Part shown: piece by piece, positions 26,599 through 36,430 of the stretch
How the letters are laid out: each line of letters opens with the position of its first letter
How positions within the stretch are numbered: the stretch's first letter is position 1
NCBI RefSeq assembly: GCF_030053115.1
Contig: NZ_CP125619.1
Location: 3,297,501 to 3,361,500 of the forward strand
Reading direction: 5' to 3'
DNA length: 64,000 nt
Source: Pseudomonas svalbardensis
Lineage (GTDB): Bacteria > Pseudomonadota > Gammaproteobacteria > Pseudomonadales > Pseudomonadaceae
The notes under the pieces: generated by a model
Databases searched by the model: none
Told to the model about the DNA's origin: nothing
What the model saw: the letters and a program-made list of their open reading frames with translations, nothing else
Position numbers and translations under genes: made by a program

Positions 26599-27413
26599 TG
26601 GAACGTTCGCTGATGCACGCCGAACCCGCAGCGCCGCAAGCTGAACCCTATTACCAGCCCAGCGGCGACGAGGTGGCGATATTCGAGCAATGCCATGCGC
26701 AGCAACTGGCCGTTATGCTCAAAGGACCCACCGGTTGTGGCAAGACCCGTTTTGTCGAACACATGGCCTGGCGTCTAAAACGCCCGCTGATCACTGTTTC
26801 CTGCCATGACGATCTGAGTGCCAGCGACCTGGTCGGGCGTTTCCTGATCGGTCACCAGGGCACCCATTGGACGGAAGGCCCACTGACCCGAGCCGTACGC
26901 GAAGGCGCTATCTGTTACCTGGACGAAGTGGTCGAAGCGCGGCAAGACACGATTGTCGTCCTGCACCCGCTGACCGACCACCGACGGATTCTGCCGCTGG
27001 ACAAAATCGGCGAGATCCTCGAAGCCTCACCACACTTTCAGCTGGTGGTGTCCTACAACCCCGGCTACCAACGAATACTCAAGGATTTGAAACCAAGTAC
27101 CCGCCAACGCTTTGTGGCACTGGATTTTGACTTCCCACCGGCCGAGCGCGAAATCGCCATCGTCATCCATGAGGGTGGAGCCGACTACGCCACCGCGCAC
27201 GCCCTGGTCACCCTCGCCCAACGGCTACGCGCCTTGCAGGACCGGGGCCTGGCGGAAGTCCCCAGCACTCGTCTGCTGATTGCCACGGCGCGACTGATTG
27301 CCCGCGGCATTGCTGCGCCCATCGCGTGCCGGGTCGCGTTGATCTCGCCGCTGTCCGATGATGCGGTGCTGGTCGCGGCCATGCGCGACCTCGTCGACCT
27401 GACTTTTATCTAG
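26598..27413 (+). CDS. norQ: NorQ/NirQ-type MoxR AAA+ ATPase
   Basis: 271 residues. Seen: Walker A GPTGCGKT at 43-50, Walker B in AICYLDEVVEAR, sensor/arginine region STRQRFVALDFDFPPAERE, and the C-terminal ATPase lid. Known: NorQ works with the VWA protein NorD to insert the non-heme iron FeB into NorB. The ATG shares its A with the TGA of norB (TGATG), giving translational coupling; norD follows with no gap. GTG three bases upstream is an alternative start that would lengthen the protein by one residue. Confidence 0.94.
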   Translation: MERSLMHAEPAAPQAEPYYQPSGDEVAIFEQCHAQQLAVMLKGPTGCGKTRFVEHMAWRLKRPLITVSCHDDLSASDLVGRFLIGHQGTHWTEGPLTRAVREGAICYLDEVVEARQDTIVVLHPLTDHRRILPLDKIGEILEASPHFQLVVSYNPGYQRILKDLKPSTRQRFVALDFDFPPAEREIAIVIHEGGADYATAHALVTLAQRLRALQDRGLAEVPSTRLLIATARLIARGIAAPIACRVALISPLSDDAVLVAAMRDLVDLTFI

Positions 27414-29435
27414 ATGGCCGAAGCCGAGGACCTCATCACCGACGTCGCTCGCCACGCTACGGTGTATGCGCAGGCGTTGTGGCGTCGTCACCGGGCACCC
27501 TCGGACACCGCAAAAGTCGTCACCCTCGGGGATGTCGCACAACACCTCGATTTACTGATCAAGGCGGTGTTCAACACCCACTATCCGCTGCGTGTCGCGC
27601 AACCACCCTCGCCCCCCACGTTCCTGAAAAAGCTTTTGCTGCGTTATGAAAAGCCGTGTCGGCAAAACGCCGTCCCGGCGACCGATGGCGTGACGATATG
27701 GCTACCGGAGAACTTGGGCAGCCACGAGGGTCCGCTCACGCTGCAACGCTATAAAACCCTGGCCTTGCAACAGGCGATGCGTGCCCGACGAGGCAGTGCC
27801 AGCACCCTGTCAGCCCTCGACAACCCGATGCAGCGCAGCGTCTATCTACTTCTGGAAGCCTGGGCCGCCGATACGGATTTGGTGCGACTGTTGCCGGGGC
27901 TGGCGCCATCGATCCATGGCTTGCGCCAACATGCCCTGGCGACTCGCCCGTCACTTCACGCCTTTCCCAATCCGCGACAACCCCTGGAAAACTTCCTTCG
28001 TTTACTGCTGCACAGCGAATGCGGCACGCCTCTGGAAGGACTGGAGATACCCGCCAAAACGGCCGACTCGGTACAACAGTCAGAAACCCTTGCGCAACGT
28101 TTCCTGTCCATCGACGAACCGCACAAGCTGGGCGCTCATCTGTTGCTGCTCGATGCGTGGACCGGCGATCTGCGCGAACCGTCGTCGGGTCTGCAGGTGC
28201 AGCCCTTGCCCGGCGAAATCGACACCACCGATACCCTGCCCCGCAGCGCCCGCCTCGCACGTCAACCCACTGAGCGCGAAGCCTGTGCCGACGAGGACGA
28301 CGATCAGGAACAAGGCCTGTGGATGGTGCAGCCCGCCGAACCGCTGGAAAAGGCCGAAGACCCCATGGGGATGCAGCGCCCTGTCGACCGGGATACTGAC
28401 ACCCCGGCGGCTGATTTCGCCGAGTCATTGGCCGAACTCAACGAAGCCCGACTGGTGATCACGGCAGGTCGGTCGAAAGAAGTGCTGCTGTCTGACAACC
28501 CGCCACAGACCCGCGCTCAGCACGGTGCACAGGATCTCGCCAGCAACGCAATCAGCTATCCCGAGTGGGATTACCGCCGCCAGGCCTACCGTGATCCGGG
28601 GTCGACCCTGCAACTGTGCCCCGCCCTGGAAGGCCCGCAGCAGTGGGTCGAGCGAACCCTTGACACTCACCGTCCGGTGCTCGATGCCATCCGCCGGCAA
28701 TTCGAAAGTCTGCGGGCCCAACGCGTCAGGTTGCGCAAACAATGGGAGGGCGACGATATCGATCTGGAGGCGTATATCGACGGTTGCGCCGAGGCCCGCG
28801 CCGGCCTGAGCATGCCGCAGGCGCTGTATCAGACACAGCGCCGTGGCCGGCGCGACATGGCGATCATGTTGCTGATCGACGTCAGCGGCTCCACTGACAG
28901 CTGGCTGTCCTGCCATCGCCGGGTCATTGATGTCGAGCGCGAGGCGTTGCTGCTGGTCTGTCTGGCGCTGGAGAGTCTGGGCGAGCCTTATTGCGTGCTG
29001 GCGTTTTCCGGCGAAGGGCCGCAGCGGGTAACGATCCGCACCCTGAAAGCATTCGATGAGCGCTACAGCGATCAAGTCGGTCGGCGCATTGCCGCCCTCG
29101 AACCGGAACGCTATACCCGGGCCGGCGCCGCCCTGCGCCACGCCAGCACATTGCTGATGCGCGAAGCCGCCACGCACCGTCTCTTGTTACTGCTCTCCGA
29201 CGGCAAGCCGAACGATGTTGATCAGTACGAAGGCCGCTATGGTGTGGAAGACATGCGTCAGGCCGTGATTGAAGCCAAGCTCCAAGGCATCTATCCCTTC
29301 TGTTTGACCATCGACCGCCAAGCAGCGAATTACCTGCCAGCGGTATTCGGCTCGCGGCAATACGCCTTGCTGCACAGACCCGAACTGTTGCCCGGTGTCC
29401 TGCTGGACTGGATCAGGCGACTGGTATCAGCGTGA
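27414..29435 (+). CDS. norD: NorD, VWA-domain nitric oxide reductase activation protein
   Basis: 673 residues, cytoplasmic. Seen: a C-terminal von Willebrand A domain with the MIDAS motif LLIDVSGSTDSW (Asp at about 489), RYTRAGAALRHA and LLLLLSDGKPNDVDQYEGRY, preceded by a long helical N-terminal region and an acidic central stretch (CADEDDDQEQG). This is the NorD architecture; it partners the AAA+ protein NorQ in cofactor insertion. The ATG follows the norQ stop directly. It is the last gene of the nor operon; no norE or norF is present. The next gene on the plus strand is over 900 bases away. Confidence 0.94.
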   Translation: MAEAEDLITDVARHATVYAQALWRRHRAPSDTAKVVTLGDVAQHLDLLIKAVFNTHYPLRVAQPPSPPTFLKKLLLRYEKPCRQNAVPATDGVTIWLPENLGSHEGPLTLQRYKTLALQQAMRARRGSASTLSALDNPMQRSVYLLLEAWAADTDLVRLLPGLAPSIHGLRQHALATRPSLHAFPNPRQPLENFLRLLLHSECGTPLEGLEIPAKTADSVQQSETLAQRFLSIDEPHKLGAHLLLLDAWTGDLREPSSGLQVQPLPGEIDTTDTLPRSARLARQPTEREACADEDDDQEQGLWMVQPAEPLEKAEDPMGMQRPVDRDTDTPAADFAESLAELNEARLVITAGRSKEVLLSDNPPQTRAQHGAQDLASNAISYPEWDYRRQAYRDPGSTLQLCPALEGPQQWVERTLDTHRPVLDAIRRQFESLRAQRVRLRKQWEGDDIDLEAYIDGCAEARAGLSMPQALYQTQRRGRRDMAIMLLIDVSGSTDSWLSCHRRVIDVEREALLLVCLALESLGEPYCVLAFSGEGPQRVTIRTLKAFDERYSDQVGRRIAALEPERYTRAGAALRHASTLLMREAATHRLLLLLSDGKPNDVDQYEGRYGVEDMRQAVIEAKLQGIYPFCLTIDRQAANYLPAVFGSRQYALLHRPELLPGVLLDWIRRLVSA

Positions 29436-29478
29436 ACCCAGTCAGCCGGCACCGCCCTCGCCAAGGTCTTTCGCCGCA

Positions 29479-29518
29479 CAAAAAAAATGGCGATGGGGAG
29501 TAAACCCATCGCCATTGG
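29479..29518 (-). terminator. intrinsic terminator between norD and the phasin gene
   Basis: AATGGCGATGGG and CCCATCGCCATT form a twelve-base-pair stem with loop GAGTAAA-like sequence. On the minus strand the stem is followed by eight T residues, a classic intrinsic terminator for the phasin gene. Read on the plus strand there is no T-run, so norD transcripts may end less sharply here. Confidence 0.9.
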
Positions 29519-29538
29519 TGCCGCTGATCTAATGCGAC

Positions 29539-30108
29539 TTACTTGTTACCGCTGGTAGCCTTGGCGCTTGCTTCTGGAGCCGCTTTGGTGGCCGTGGCAG
29601 TCGCTGCATCGAAACTGCTCTGAGCCACATCGGCAGCCTGTTTTACAGCTTTCTGTGCGCTTTCGAACACGGTACCGGCATTCGCCAGGCTCGACTTGAA
29701 CGCTGCCACAACAGGCTCGGAGCCGGCCGGTGCATTCTTGCTGATGGCTTCAACGAACTCTTGCACCTGTTGGGTGCCCGCTTCGACCTGACTCGAGGTC
29801 AATTTGGCGATGTCCGACTGAGTACCCACGATCAGCGCTTGAACCTGACGATTGAACTCGGCCAGACGTTCGGTCTGCGCGCTCGGCTGGGTGAAAGAAG
29901 CCTGCAGCTCGGCGAAACCTTGTGGATCACGGACGGCCAGCAGCTTGCGAACACCTTCGAAGTGCTCTTCGGTGGAGTCGCGCAGTGCCTTGAACTGTAA
30001 CTGGCTGAGCTGTTCAACGCTGGCGAAGACTTTGCCGCTGATTTGCTGCAAAAGATCGAGGTTGGCTTTCTGAGCGGTTTGCAGTTTTTCCGAATTGAAA
30101 AAAGACAT
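29539..30108 (-). CDS. phaP: phasin family protein, PHB granule coat
   Basis: 189 residues. Seen: N-terminal MSFFNSEKLQTAQKANLDLL, followed by amphipathic, mostly helical sequence with LQFKALRDSTEEHFEG and the phasin_2-type segment through VQALIVGTQSDIAKLTSSQV, and an Ala/Thr/Lys-rich tail. Phasins coat PHB granules, control their number and size, and are normally repressed by PhaR when no polymer is present. AGGAG lies seven bases before the start. It is transcribed towards norD and away from the DUF3141 gene, with which it shares a 255-base divergent intergenic region. Confidence 0.92.
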   Translation of the reverse strand: MSFFNSEKLQTAQKANLDLLQQISGKVFASVEQLSQLQFKALRDSTEEHFEGVRKLLAVRDPQGFAELQASFTQPSAQTERLAEFNRQVQALIVGTQSDIAKLTSSQVEAGTQQVQEFVEAISKNAPAGSEPVVAAFKSSLANAGTVFESAQKAVKQAADVAQSSFDAATATATKAAPEASAKATSGNK

Positions 30109-30363
30109 GCTTGAATCTCCTGGTGCTGGAAGGCCCTGATGGACCTGAAGACGCGATAGCGATCTGGCCAGTCATCGCGTTAGCCTTGATATTGCAGTGC
30201 ACAAAACCATTTGGCAACGTCTATTTTTTTGCGGTGCAAAATAAACTTTGCTCATGCCTACCCTATTCGCTATAAACTCCAGTCTGTCGAACGGCCAGCC
30301 TAGCCCTCTTTAACTAAAGGGTTCAGATGCGCAGGTTCCCATGCATAGCGTCAGGAGATCACG

Positions 30364-32823
30364 ATGGGTCAGGAAGTTAATATTGCGCTGCAAGATGAAA
30401 AGCTCTCCGACCCCGTCGGCTTGTTCGAGCACCTGAATCATCTGCAACGCCTCAATACCCGTAACGTCCTCGACGCCGTGCAGAAGCGCCAGGCAAAAAC
30501 CTTCGCGCCTTTAAGCCTTGGGCAACTTCGACAGCCAACGCCTGCTGACTGGCAGGAATACTTCACGGACCTCGGCCAACGCAGCGTGTTGTTCTGGGAC
30601 ACCTTGCGTCAGCGCGGCGACAACACCCTGGCCCACGAACGCGCCGGGTATCCGCTGCTGCTCAAGTTCAATCATGAAACGCTGGTCGCCGGTGAAGACC
30701 TCCCCCGCCCCGTCAATTACTCGCTGTTGCAAATCCTCGGCGGTCCCGGACAACAGATCGACAGCAAAAAACAGCCGGTGATCATCATTGACCCACGCGG
30801 CGGCCACGGCTCAGGGATCGGCGGTTTCAAACAGGATTCGGTCATTGGCGAGAGCCTTAGAGCCGGCCATCCCACCTACTTCGTCTCCTTCAGTCACTCG
30901 CCACGTCCTGGGCAAACCCTCGCCGATATCACAGAAGCCCAGGCGCGGTTCATCGAAGTCGTCAGCGCCCGACACCCCGACAGCACCAAACCCGTGGTAA
31001 TCGGCAACTGTCAGGCGGGCTGGGCGTTAATGGGCCTCGCGGCCACCCGTCCGGAGCTGCCGGGGCTGATCATCGTCAATGGTGCGCCGTTGTCGTACTG
31101 GGCCGGCGTCAATGGCCGCAATCCGATGCGCTACACCGGCGGTTTGCTGGGTGGTGGCTGGATGGCACGCCTCGGTAGCGACCTCGGTAATGACCGTTTC
31201 GACGGCACCTGGCTGGTGAGCAATTTCGAAAACCTGGACCCGGCCAACACCTATTGGGGCAAGTACTACCACCTGTTCAGCGAAGTCGACAGCGAGGCCG
31301 CACGCTTTCTGGATTTCGAACGCTGGTGGGGCAGCCCGACCCTGCTCAATGGCGAAGAGATCGAGATGATTGTCGACGACCTGTTCATCGGCAATCGGCT
31401 GTCCGGTGGCCTCGGTCGCAAGAGCAGCGGGCTTGACCTCAAGCTGATCGAAGTGCCGGTGATGGTGTTCTGCTCGTATGGCGACAACATCACCTCCCCG
31501 CAGCAGGCACTGGACTGGATCACCGACGTCTATCCCAGCGATCTCGCGTTGCAAAATGCCGGACGCACCATCGTTTACCTGCGACACGCGAGCATCGGTC
31601 ACCTGGGCATCTTCGTGTCCGGTGAAGTGGCGCGGCGTGAACACCGTGAACTGCTCGGTGCGGTCGATGCGATCAATGCGCTGTCAGCCGGGCTGTATGA
31701 AATGCTGATCGAAGATCTGCCGGAGAATTCGGCGACGCCGTATGCCGTGCGTTTCGAACGCCGGCGTATCGCCGACATCCATGGCCAGGTGCAGCCGCCC
31801 CGTGATGACGATCGCGAATTTGCGCAGGTCCAGCGCGCGTCCGATATCAACAACAGTGTGTACGACGAATTCATACGCCCGTGGTTGCGCCAGCTGATCA
31901 ACGAACCCGGCGCCGAACTGCTGCGCCGGGCGCACCCTTTCCATCAGCAGCAAGTGGCCTGGAGCAGTTTGAACCCGGCGCTGTGGTGGCTGGCAGGCAG
32001 TGCCGCCCAAGTGAGCAAGGATCGTCACCCCGCCAGCCAGAACAACCCGTTGCTGGTCTGGCAGGAACTGTTTTCCAACCAGGTGCAGGACGCCTTGAAC
32101 GGCTATCGGGATCTGCGCGATGCGGCTCAGGAAATGTGTTTCTACGGCGTGTATGGCGTACTCAACAGCCTCACCGGCAATGCACCCGGGCGAAATCTTC
32201 AGGAACATGCCGAGCAGCACGACAAGGTTTTGATCGAGCGCTTGCAGGATGCCCTGCCCCTTGGCGGCCTGATGGAAGCCTTGATACGGATCCTGTTCCT
32301 GCTGGGCCGCGACAGCGACGAGCCGGGCAAGGAAAGTGTCGAAAAATTGATCCTGCAAATGCAGGTGCTGCTCCAGGGCTACAGTGCCGAGCCGCTTGAT
32401 TTGCGCGAAACCCTGCGCCTGCAAAAACTGCTGGTCGCCACCCATCCGCAAGAAAGCCTGCACAGCCTGCCCTTGATGCTTGCCGAGGTCGAAGAACGCC
32501 AGCAAGTGCTCGCGGCCGTCGCCAATTTACTGCCGGAACTGCTGACCAGCGGCGCAGACAACCCATTCTGGTGTGAACTGCACACGCTGCTCGACGTGCC
32601 GCTGCCGGGTTTCAGCCTGACCCAACCACCCGGTGAAGCCGAGGCCATCGAAGAGAAAGTCCCGGCGATAACCCCAGAGCCAATCAAACAGAAAACCCCT
32701 GCGGTAATCCCCGAGCCAATCAAGCAGAAAAACCCCGCAGCGATCCCTGACCCTATCGCCAAGATTGCGAGTCCAGCGGGCAAACCTGCCAAGGGCAAGA
32801 AAGGCGTAAAAAACCTCCGGTGA
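30364..32823 (+). CDS. DUF3141 protein, PhaC-like alpha/beta hydrolase with basic repeat tail
   Basis: 819 residues. Seen: a helical N-terminus, then an alpha/beta-hydrolase core with VIIIDPRGGHGSGIGGFK, a nucleophile elbow VVIGNCQAGW with Cys at 216 (the same GxCxG form as PHA synthases), later FCSYGDNITSPQQALDWITD and YLRHASIGHLGIFVSG, which could supply Asp and His. The C-terminal part is helical, ending with a three-fold approximate repeat of PAxIPEPIKQK and a Lys/Pro/Ala-rich tail like those of granule- or DNA-binding PHA proteins. AGGAG precedes the start. Its setting (phasin on one side, phbR and phbBAC on the other) argues for a PHB role: depolymerase, synthase relative or granule protein. 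Function is not established. Confidence 0.85.
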   Translation: MGQEVNIALQDEKLSDPVGLFEHLNHLQRLNTRNVLDAVQKRQAKTFAPLSLGQLRQPTPADWQEYFTDLGQRSVLFWDTLRQRGDNTLAHERAGYPLLLKFNHETLVAGEDLPRPVNYSLLQILGGPGQQIDSKKQPVIIIDPRGGHGSGIGGFKQDSVIGESLRAGHPTYFVSFSHSPRPGQTLADITEAQARFIEVVSARHPDSTKPVVIGNCQAGWALMGLAATRPELPGLIIVNGAPLSYWAGVNGRNPMRYTGGLLGGGWMARLGSDLGNDRFDGTWLVSNFENLDPANTYWGKYYHLFSEVDSEAARFLDFERWWGSPTLLNGEEIEMIVDDLFIGNRLSGGLGRKSSGLDLKLIEVPVMVFCSYGDNITSPQQALDWITDVYPSDLALQNAGRTIVYLRHASIGHLGIFVSGEVARREHRELLGAVDAINALSAGLYEMLIEDLPENSATPYAVRFERRRIADIHGQVQPPRDDDREFAQVQRASDINNSVYDEFIRPWLRQLINEPGAELLRRAHPFHQQQVAWSSLNPALWWLAGSAAQVSKDRHPASQNNPLLVWQELFSNQVQDALNGYRDLRDAAQEMCFYGVYGVLNSLTGNAPGRNLQEHAEQHDKVLIERLQDALPLGGLMEALIRILFLLGRDSDEPGKESVEKLILQMQVLLQGYSAEPLDLRETLRLQKLLVATHPQESLHSLPLMLAEVEERQQVLAAVANLLPELLTSGADNPFWCELHTLLDVPLPGFSLTQPPGEAEAIEEKVPAITPEPIKQKTPAVIPEPIKQKNPAAIPDPIAKIASPAGKPAKGKKGVKNLR

Positions 32824-32852
32824 AATAACGTTTAACGGTGAGGAGAACCGCG

Positions 32853-33890
32853 TCACACGGGCGCGGCTTCCTCGATTTCAAACGATTCATCGGCCCGATA
32901 CTGACCGGGTGTCATGCCAAACCAGCGGCTACAGGCTTTGTTGAAACTGCTGTGGTCATGAAAACCAAGGAGATACGCGACATGTTTCATGTTGAAGCGA
33001 GAATTGCGCAAGTAGAATTCGGCCAATTGCCGGCGCACGGCATTCTGCACGTCCTTGAATTGCGTCCCGTCTTTTTCCAGGGTGCGTTGTAGCGTTCGCT
33101 TGCTGATGTTCAATGCGGCCGCGATCGACTCCATATCACACGACCCCTGGCCCTGACTCAAGCGCTTGGTAATGAGTGCCCGAATTCTGCCGACGATGGT
33201 GAAGCCATGCAGCGAAACCAATCGAGCTTCGGCAAAACTGTCATGCAGTACCGCCAGTTCTTCGTTAGCCATGCTCAGCGGACGCAGAAGCTCCTGCCCG
33301 TCAAACAGGATGCTGTCATAGGCAGCCCCAAAATGCAGGTCGCAGCCAAACAGCCTTTGATGCTCGGACGTGTCTTCAGGTTCGGGATAGGCGAACTCCA
33401 CACTCAGCGGTTGCGGTAAGTTGCCTCCCGCCAGCCAACGGCAAAAACCCAGCAATGACGCCATGCCTGCATCCGAGTACTGCCGGGGTTTGACCGACCC
33501 CTTTTGCTGATGATCAAGCGCCGCCAGCCGATAATGCTGTTGCTCCGGCAAAAAGAAGAGGCTGAATCCGGTACTGATCAAAGGGCTGAAACGTACCAGG
33601 CGTTCAAGTGCTTTTTTCAGATTCAAACTGGACATCATGGTGTAGCCGACGATCTGAAGGTTACCGGGATGGAAGTTTCCATAGGCCTTCAAACCGATGT
33701 CTGGATCGCCAGCGGCCTGGGCTCCCAGTTCCCATAGCCGATAAATAGCCCTTCGTTCGCAGTACGCTCCCGGGTTGTTAACGGACTCCATGTCCATCCC
33801 AGCCTCCCGACACAGACTGGCAACATCCAGCCCTTGTGCCGAGAGCGTATTCACCAGCACGCTGGCATAACCTGAACTGATTCTATACAT
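32853..33890 (-). CDS. phbR: AraC-family regulator of the PHB operon (PhbR type)
   Basis: 345 residues. Seen: an N-terminal arabinose-binding-like domain of the OruR/ArgR group (QGLDVASLCREAGMDMESVN, DPDIGLKAYGNFHPGNLQIV with GYTMMSS) and a C-terminal AraC helix-turn-helix pair (MESIAAALNISKRTLQRTLE, then MKHVAYLLGFHDHSSFNKAC with SRWFGMTPGQYR). GAGGACGTC precedes ATG 33890. It diverges from phbB, as phbR does in the phbRBAC cluster described for Pseudomonas sp. 61-3, where it activates phbBAC. Convergent with the DUF3141 gene (29 bases between stops). Confidence 0.85.
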   Translation of the reverse strand: MYRISSGYASVLVNTLSAQGLDVASLCREAGMDMESVNNPGAYCERRAIYRLWELGAQAAGDPDIGLKAYGNFHPGNLQIVGYTMMSSLNLKKALERLVRFSPLISTGFSLFFLPEQQHYRLAALDHQQKGSVKPRQYSDAGMASLLGFCRWLAGGNLPQPLSVEFAYPEPEDTSEHQRLFGCDLHFGAAYDSILFDGQELLRPLSMANEELAVLHDSFAEARLVSLHGFTIVGRIRALITKRLSQGQGSCDMESIAAALNISKRTLQRTLEKDGTQFKDVQNAVRRQLAEFYLRNSRFNMKHVAYLLGFHDHSSFNKACSRWFGMTPGQYRADESFEIEEAAPV

Positions 33891-34044
33891 GACGTCCTCA
33901 ATGACCTGTGGAACCGAACATCCTGTCCGGAGCCATGACTGATCTGCGTTGAATCAAAATCCTAACGGGGTGTTCCGTTGCCAATATTGATCCCAGTATA
34001 GGTAATCCTCACTTTTAGCCAGTTTTTCAGACCATTCGTCACCC
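33891..34044. other. phbR side of the phbR-phbB intergenic region
   Basis: The full divergent gap runs 33891-34351 and must hold the promoters of phbR and phbBAC. This left part has no clear inverted-repeat operator that I can name. The middle is occupied by a REP-pair element, and 34193-34351 holds the phbB leader with GGAAGAGAG just before the phbB start. Confidence 0.4.
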
Positions 34045-34192
34045 TGTAGCAGCTGCCGAGCACCGCGAGGCTGCGTTCGAGGACGAAGTCCTCGCAAATC
34101 CTGGGTACGCGGTTTTCCTGAAAGAGCGCTGTGTCTGGTTTTACGACGGCTACGCCGCCGAACGCAGCCTCGCGGGCTCGGCAGCTGCTACA
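34045..34192. repeat. REP-pair (REPIN-like) element, copy 2
   Basis: TGTAGCAGCTGCCGAG at the left is the inverted match of CTCGGCAGCTGCTACA at the right, with inner arms GCGAGGCTGCGTTCG and CGAACGCAGCCTCGC. The roughly 148-base element lies between phbR and phbB and is nearly the same length as the copy at 38199-38345. Confidence 0.85.
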
Positions 34193-34351
34193 CGCGGCTT
34201 GGCGATGACAAAGGCAGTGAACAGTTCAATTTCATTCCGTGCATGGCACCGTTGGACACCAGACAGTCACCTCTCAACACTTCCGCACACCCCGCCAATA
34301 CCGAACAATCCACCCATCTTGCAGCGCAAAACACAAAAAGGAAGAGAGTGT

Positions 34352-35098
34352 ATGAAGTCGCTTAGTCGTATTGCGTTGGTCACGGGTGGCATGGGTGGGA
34401 TTGGCACTGCGATAAGCCAACGCCTGTACAAGGAAGGATTCAAGGTCATCGTGGGCTGCAGCTCTGACTCCGCCCGCAAGAACGAATGGATGGCGAGCCA
34501 ACTGGAGGCGGGTTATCAATTCGAATTCATCTATGGCGACATCACCGATTGGGAATCAACGCGCAAAGCATTCGAGATGGCACGTGAGCAATTCGGCCCG
34601 ATTGATGTCTTGGTCAACAACGCCGGCATCACGCGTGATGCGTCCTTTCGCAAGCTGACGCCCGAAGACTGGAACGCGGTCATCGGCACCAACCTGAGCG
34701 GCCTGTTCAACACCACCAAACAGGTGATTGAAGGGATGTTGGCCAAGGGTTGGGGACGGGTCATCAACATCTCCTCGATCAACGGTCAGCGCGGCCAGTT
34801 CGGCCAGACCAACTACAGCGCGGCCAAAGCCGGCATCCATGGCTTCACCATGGCACTGGCCCGGGAAGTGTCCGGCAAGGGCGTGACCGTCAACACCGTC
34901 TCCCCAGGTTACATCCAGACCAGCATGACCGCGGCCATCCGCCCGGACATCCTCGACACCATGATCGCGGCCACACCGGTCGGGCGTCTCGGCCAACCTG
35001 AAGAAATCGCCTCCATCGTGGCCTGGCTGGCTTCCGATGAATCGGCCTATAGCACCGGGGCTGATTTCTCGGTCAACGGCGGCATGAACATGCAGTAG
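34352..35098 (+). CDS. phbB: acetoacetyl-CoA reductase PhbB
   Basis: NADPH-dependent reduction of acetoacetyl-CoA to (R)-3-hydroxybutyryl-CoA, second step of PHB synthesis. Seen: 248 residues, SDR cofactor motif TGGMGGIG at 10-17, NNAGITRD, NISSINGQRGQFGQTNYSAA with catalytic Ser and Tyr (YxxxK), and the PhaB-type segment GYIQTSMTAAIRPDI; the C-terminus SVNGGMNMQ is typical of PhaB. The start at 34352 has GGAAGAG upstream; the in-frame extension upstream lies in intergenic sequence and is not coding-like. First gene of phbBAC. Confidence 0.94.
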   Translation: MKSLSRIALVTGGMGGIGTAISQRLYKEGFKVIVGCSSDSARKNEWMASQLEAGYQFEFIYGDITDWESTRKAFEMAREQFGPIDVLVNNAGITRDASFRKLTPEDWNAVIGTNLSGLFNTTKQVIEGMLAKGWGRVINISSINGQRGQFGQTNYSAAKAGIHGFTMALAREVSGKGVTVNTVSPGYIQTSMTAAIRPDILDTMIAATPVGRLGQPEEIASIVAWLASDESAYSTGADFSVNGGMNMQ

Positions 35099-35155
35099 AC
35101 CTGTCAGGGCATGGATGCCCTGCTTTCGCTCGACAAAATCTTAATGAGGTCACGC

Positions 35156-36334
35156 ATGAACGAAGTCGTAATCGTTGCCGCTACTCGTACCGCCATTGGC
35201 AGTTTTCAAGGTGCCTTGTCCGCGATTCCAGCCACCGAGCTGGGCGCGGCGGTCATTCGCCGTCTGCTGGAAGAGACCGGTCTGGACGGCTCGCAGATCG
35301 ATGAAGTGATCCTCGGCCAGGTACTCACCGCGGGCTCGGGGCAAAACCCGGCACGCCAGACGGCAATCAAGGCCGGCCTGCCCCATACCACCCCTGCCCT
35401 GACCCTGAACAAGGTCTGCGGCTCGGGCCTCAAGGCTGTCCAGCTGGCGGTCCAGGCCATCCGTTGCGGCGACGCCGAACTCATCATTGCCGGCGGCCAG
35501 GAAAACATGAGCCTGGCGCCGTATGTGTTGCCCAAGGCCCGCACCGGTTTGCGCCTGGGTCATGCGCAACTGCAAGACAGCGTGATTCAGGACGGTTTGT
35601 GGGACGCTTTCAACGACTACCACATGGGCATCACCGCCGAGAATCTGGCAGAGAAGTACAGCCTCAGTCGCGAAGACCAGGACGCTTTCGCCGCGGCCTC
35701 GCAACAGAAAGCCGCTGCAGCCATCGAAGCGGGTTACTTCAAGCGTGAAATCACCCCGATCCTGATCCCTCAGCGCAAGGGTGAGCCGCTGGTCTTCGAC
35801 ACTGATGAACAGCCGCGTCCAGACAGCACACTGCAGGCGCTGGGTAACCTCAAACCCGCGTTCCAGAAAAACGGCAGCGTGACCGCCGGCAACTCGTCGA
35901 CCCTCAACGACGGCGCCGCCGTGCTGTTGCTGGCCAGCGCCGCCAAGGCCCAGGCCCTCGGCTTGCCGGTGTTGGCACGCATCAAGGCTTACGCCAGCGC
36001 TGGCGTGGACCCGTCGATCATGGGCATCGGCCCGGTGCCGGCCACCCGTCTGGCCTTGACCAAAGCCGGCTGGAGTCTGGACGACCTCGACCTGATCGAA
36101 GCCAATGAAGCGTTCGCCGCGCAATCACTGGCCGTCGGCAAGGAACTGGGTTGGGACACCAGCAAAGTCAACGTCAACGGTGGCGCAATTGCCCTGGGTC
36201 ATCCGATCGGTGCATCGGGTGCGCGGATTCTGGTGTCGCTGTTGCACGAGCTGATTCGTCGCGACGGCAAAAAAGGCCTGGCCACGTTGTGCATCGGTGG
36301 CGGCCAAGGCGTCAGCCTGGTCATCGAGCGCTAG
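35156..36334 (+). CDS. phbA: acetyl-CoA acetyltransferase (beta-ketothiolase) PhbA
   Basis: Condenses two acetyl-CoA to acetoacetyl-CoA, the first PHB step. Seen: 392 residues, acyl-accepting Cys88 in [45 protein letters not shown] with catalytic His, and the second Cys in [16 protein letters not shown] precedes ATG 35156; a 15-codon upstream extension is open but not family-like. It lies 57 bases after phbB and before phbC, the same B-A-C order as in Pseudomonas sp. 61-3. Confidence 0.95.
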   Translation: MNEVVIVAATRTAIGSFQGALSAIPATELGAAVIRRLLEETGLDGSQIDEVILGQVLTAGSGQNPARQTAIKAGLPHTTPALTLNKVCGSGLKAVQLAVQAIRCGDAELIIAGGQENMSLAPYVLPKARTGLRLGHAQLQDSVIQDGLWDAFNDYHMGITAENLAEKYSLSREDQDAFAAASQQKAAAAIEAGYFKREITPILIPQRKGEPLVFDTDEQPRPDSTLQALGNLKPAFQKNGSVTAGNSSTLNDGAAVLLLASAAKAQALGLPVLARIKAYASAGVDPSIMGIGPVPATRLALTKAGWSLDDLDLIEANEAFAAQSLAVGKELGWDTSKVNVNGGAIALGHPIGASGARILVSLLHELIRRDGKKGLATLCIGGGQGVSLVIER

Positions 36335-36430
36335 AAACACAGGAGTGTTTGCTTAAGTTGCTGACGCGGCACCGAAGTCCGGCGCCGCGGTTTTTTTCGG
36401 CCCGGTTTACGGATGTGGGCAAGGAGTTCC

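Noticed and set aside
32640..32823. Repeated GCCAATCAA/CCGAGCC units as a CRISPR-like or satellite array
   Set aside because: They are codons of the PAxIPEPIKQK peptide repeats within the DUF3141 gene, with no spacers.
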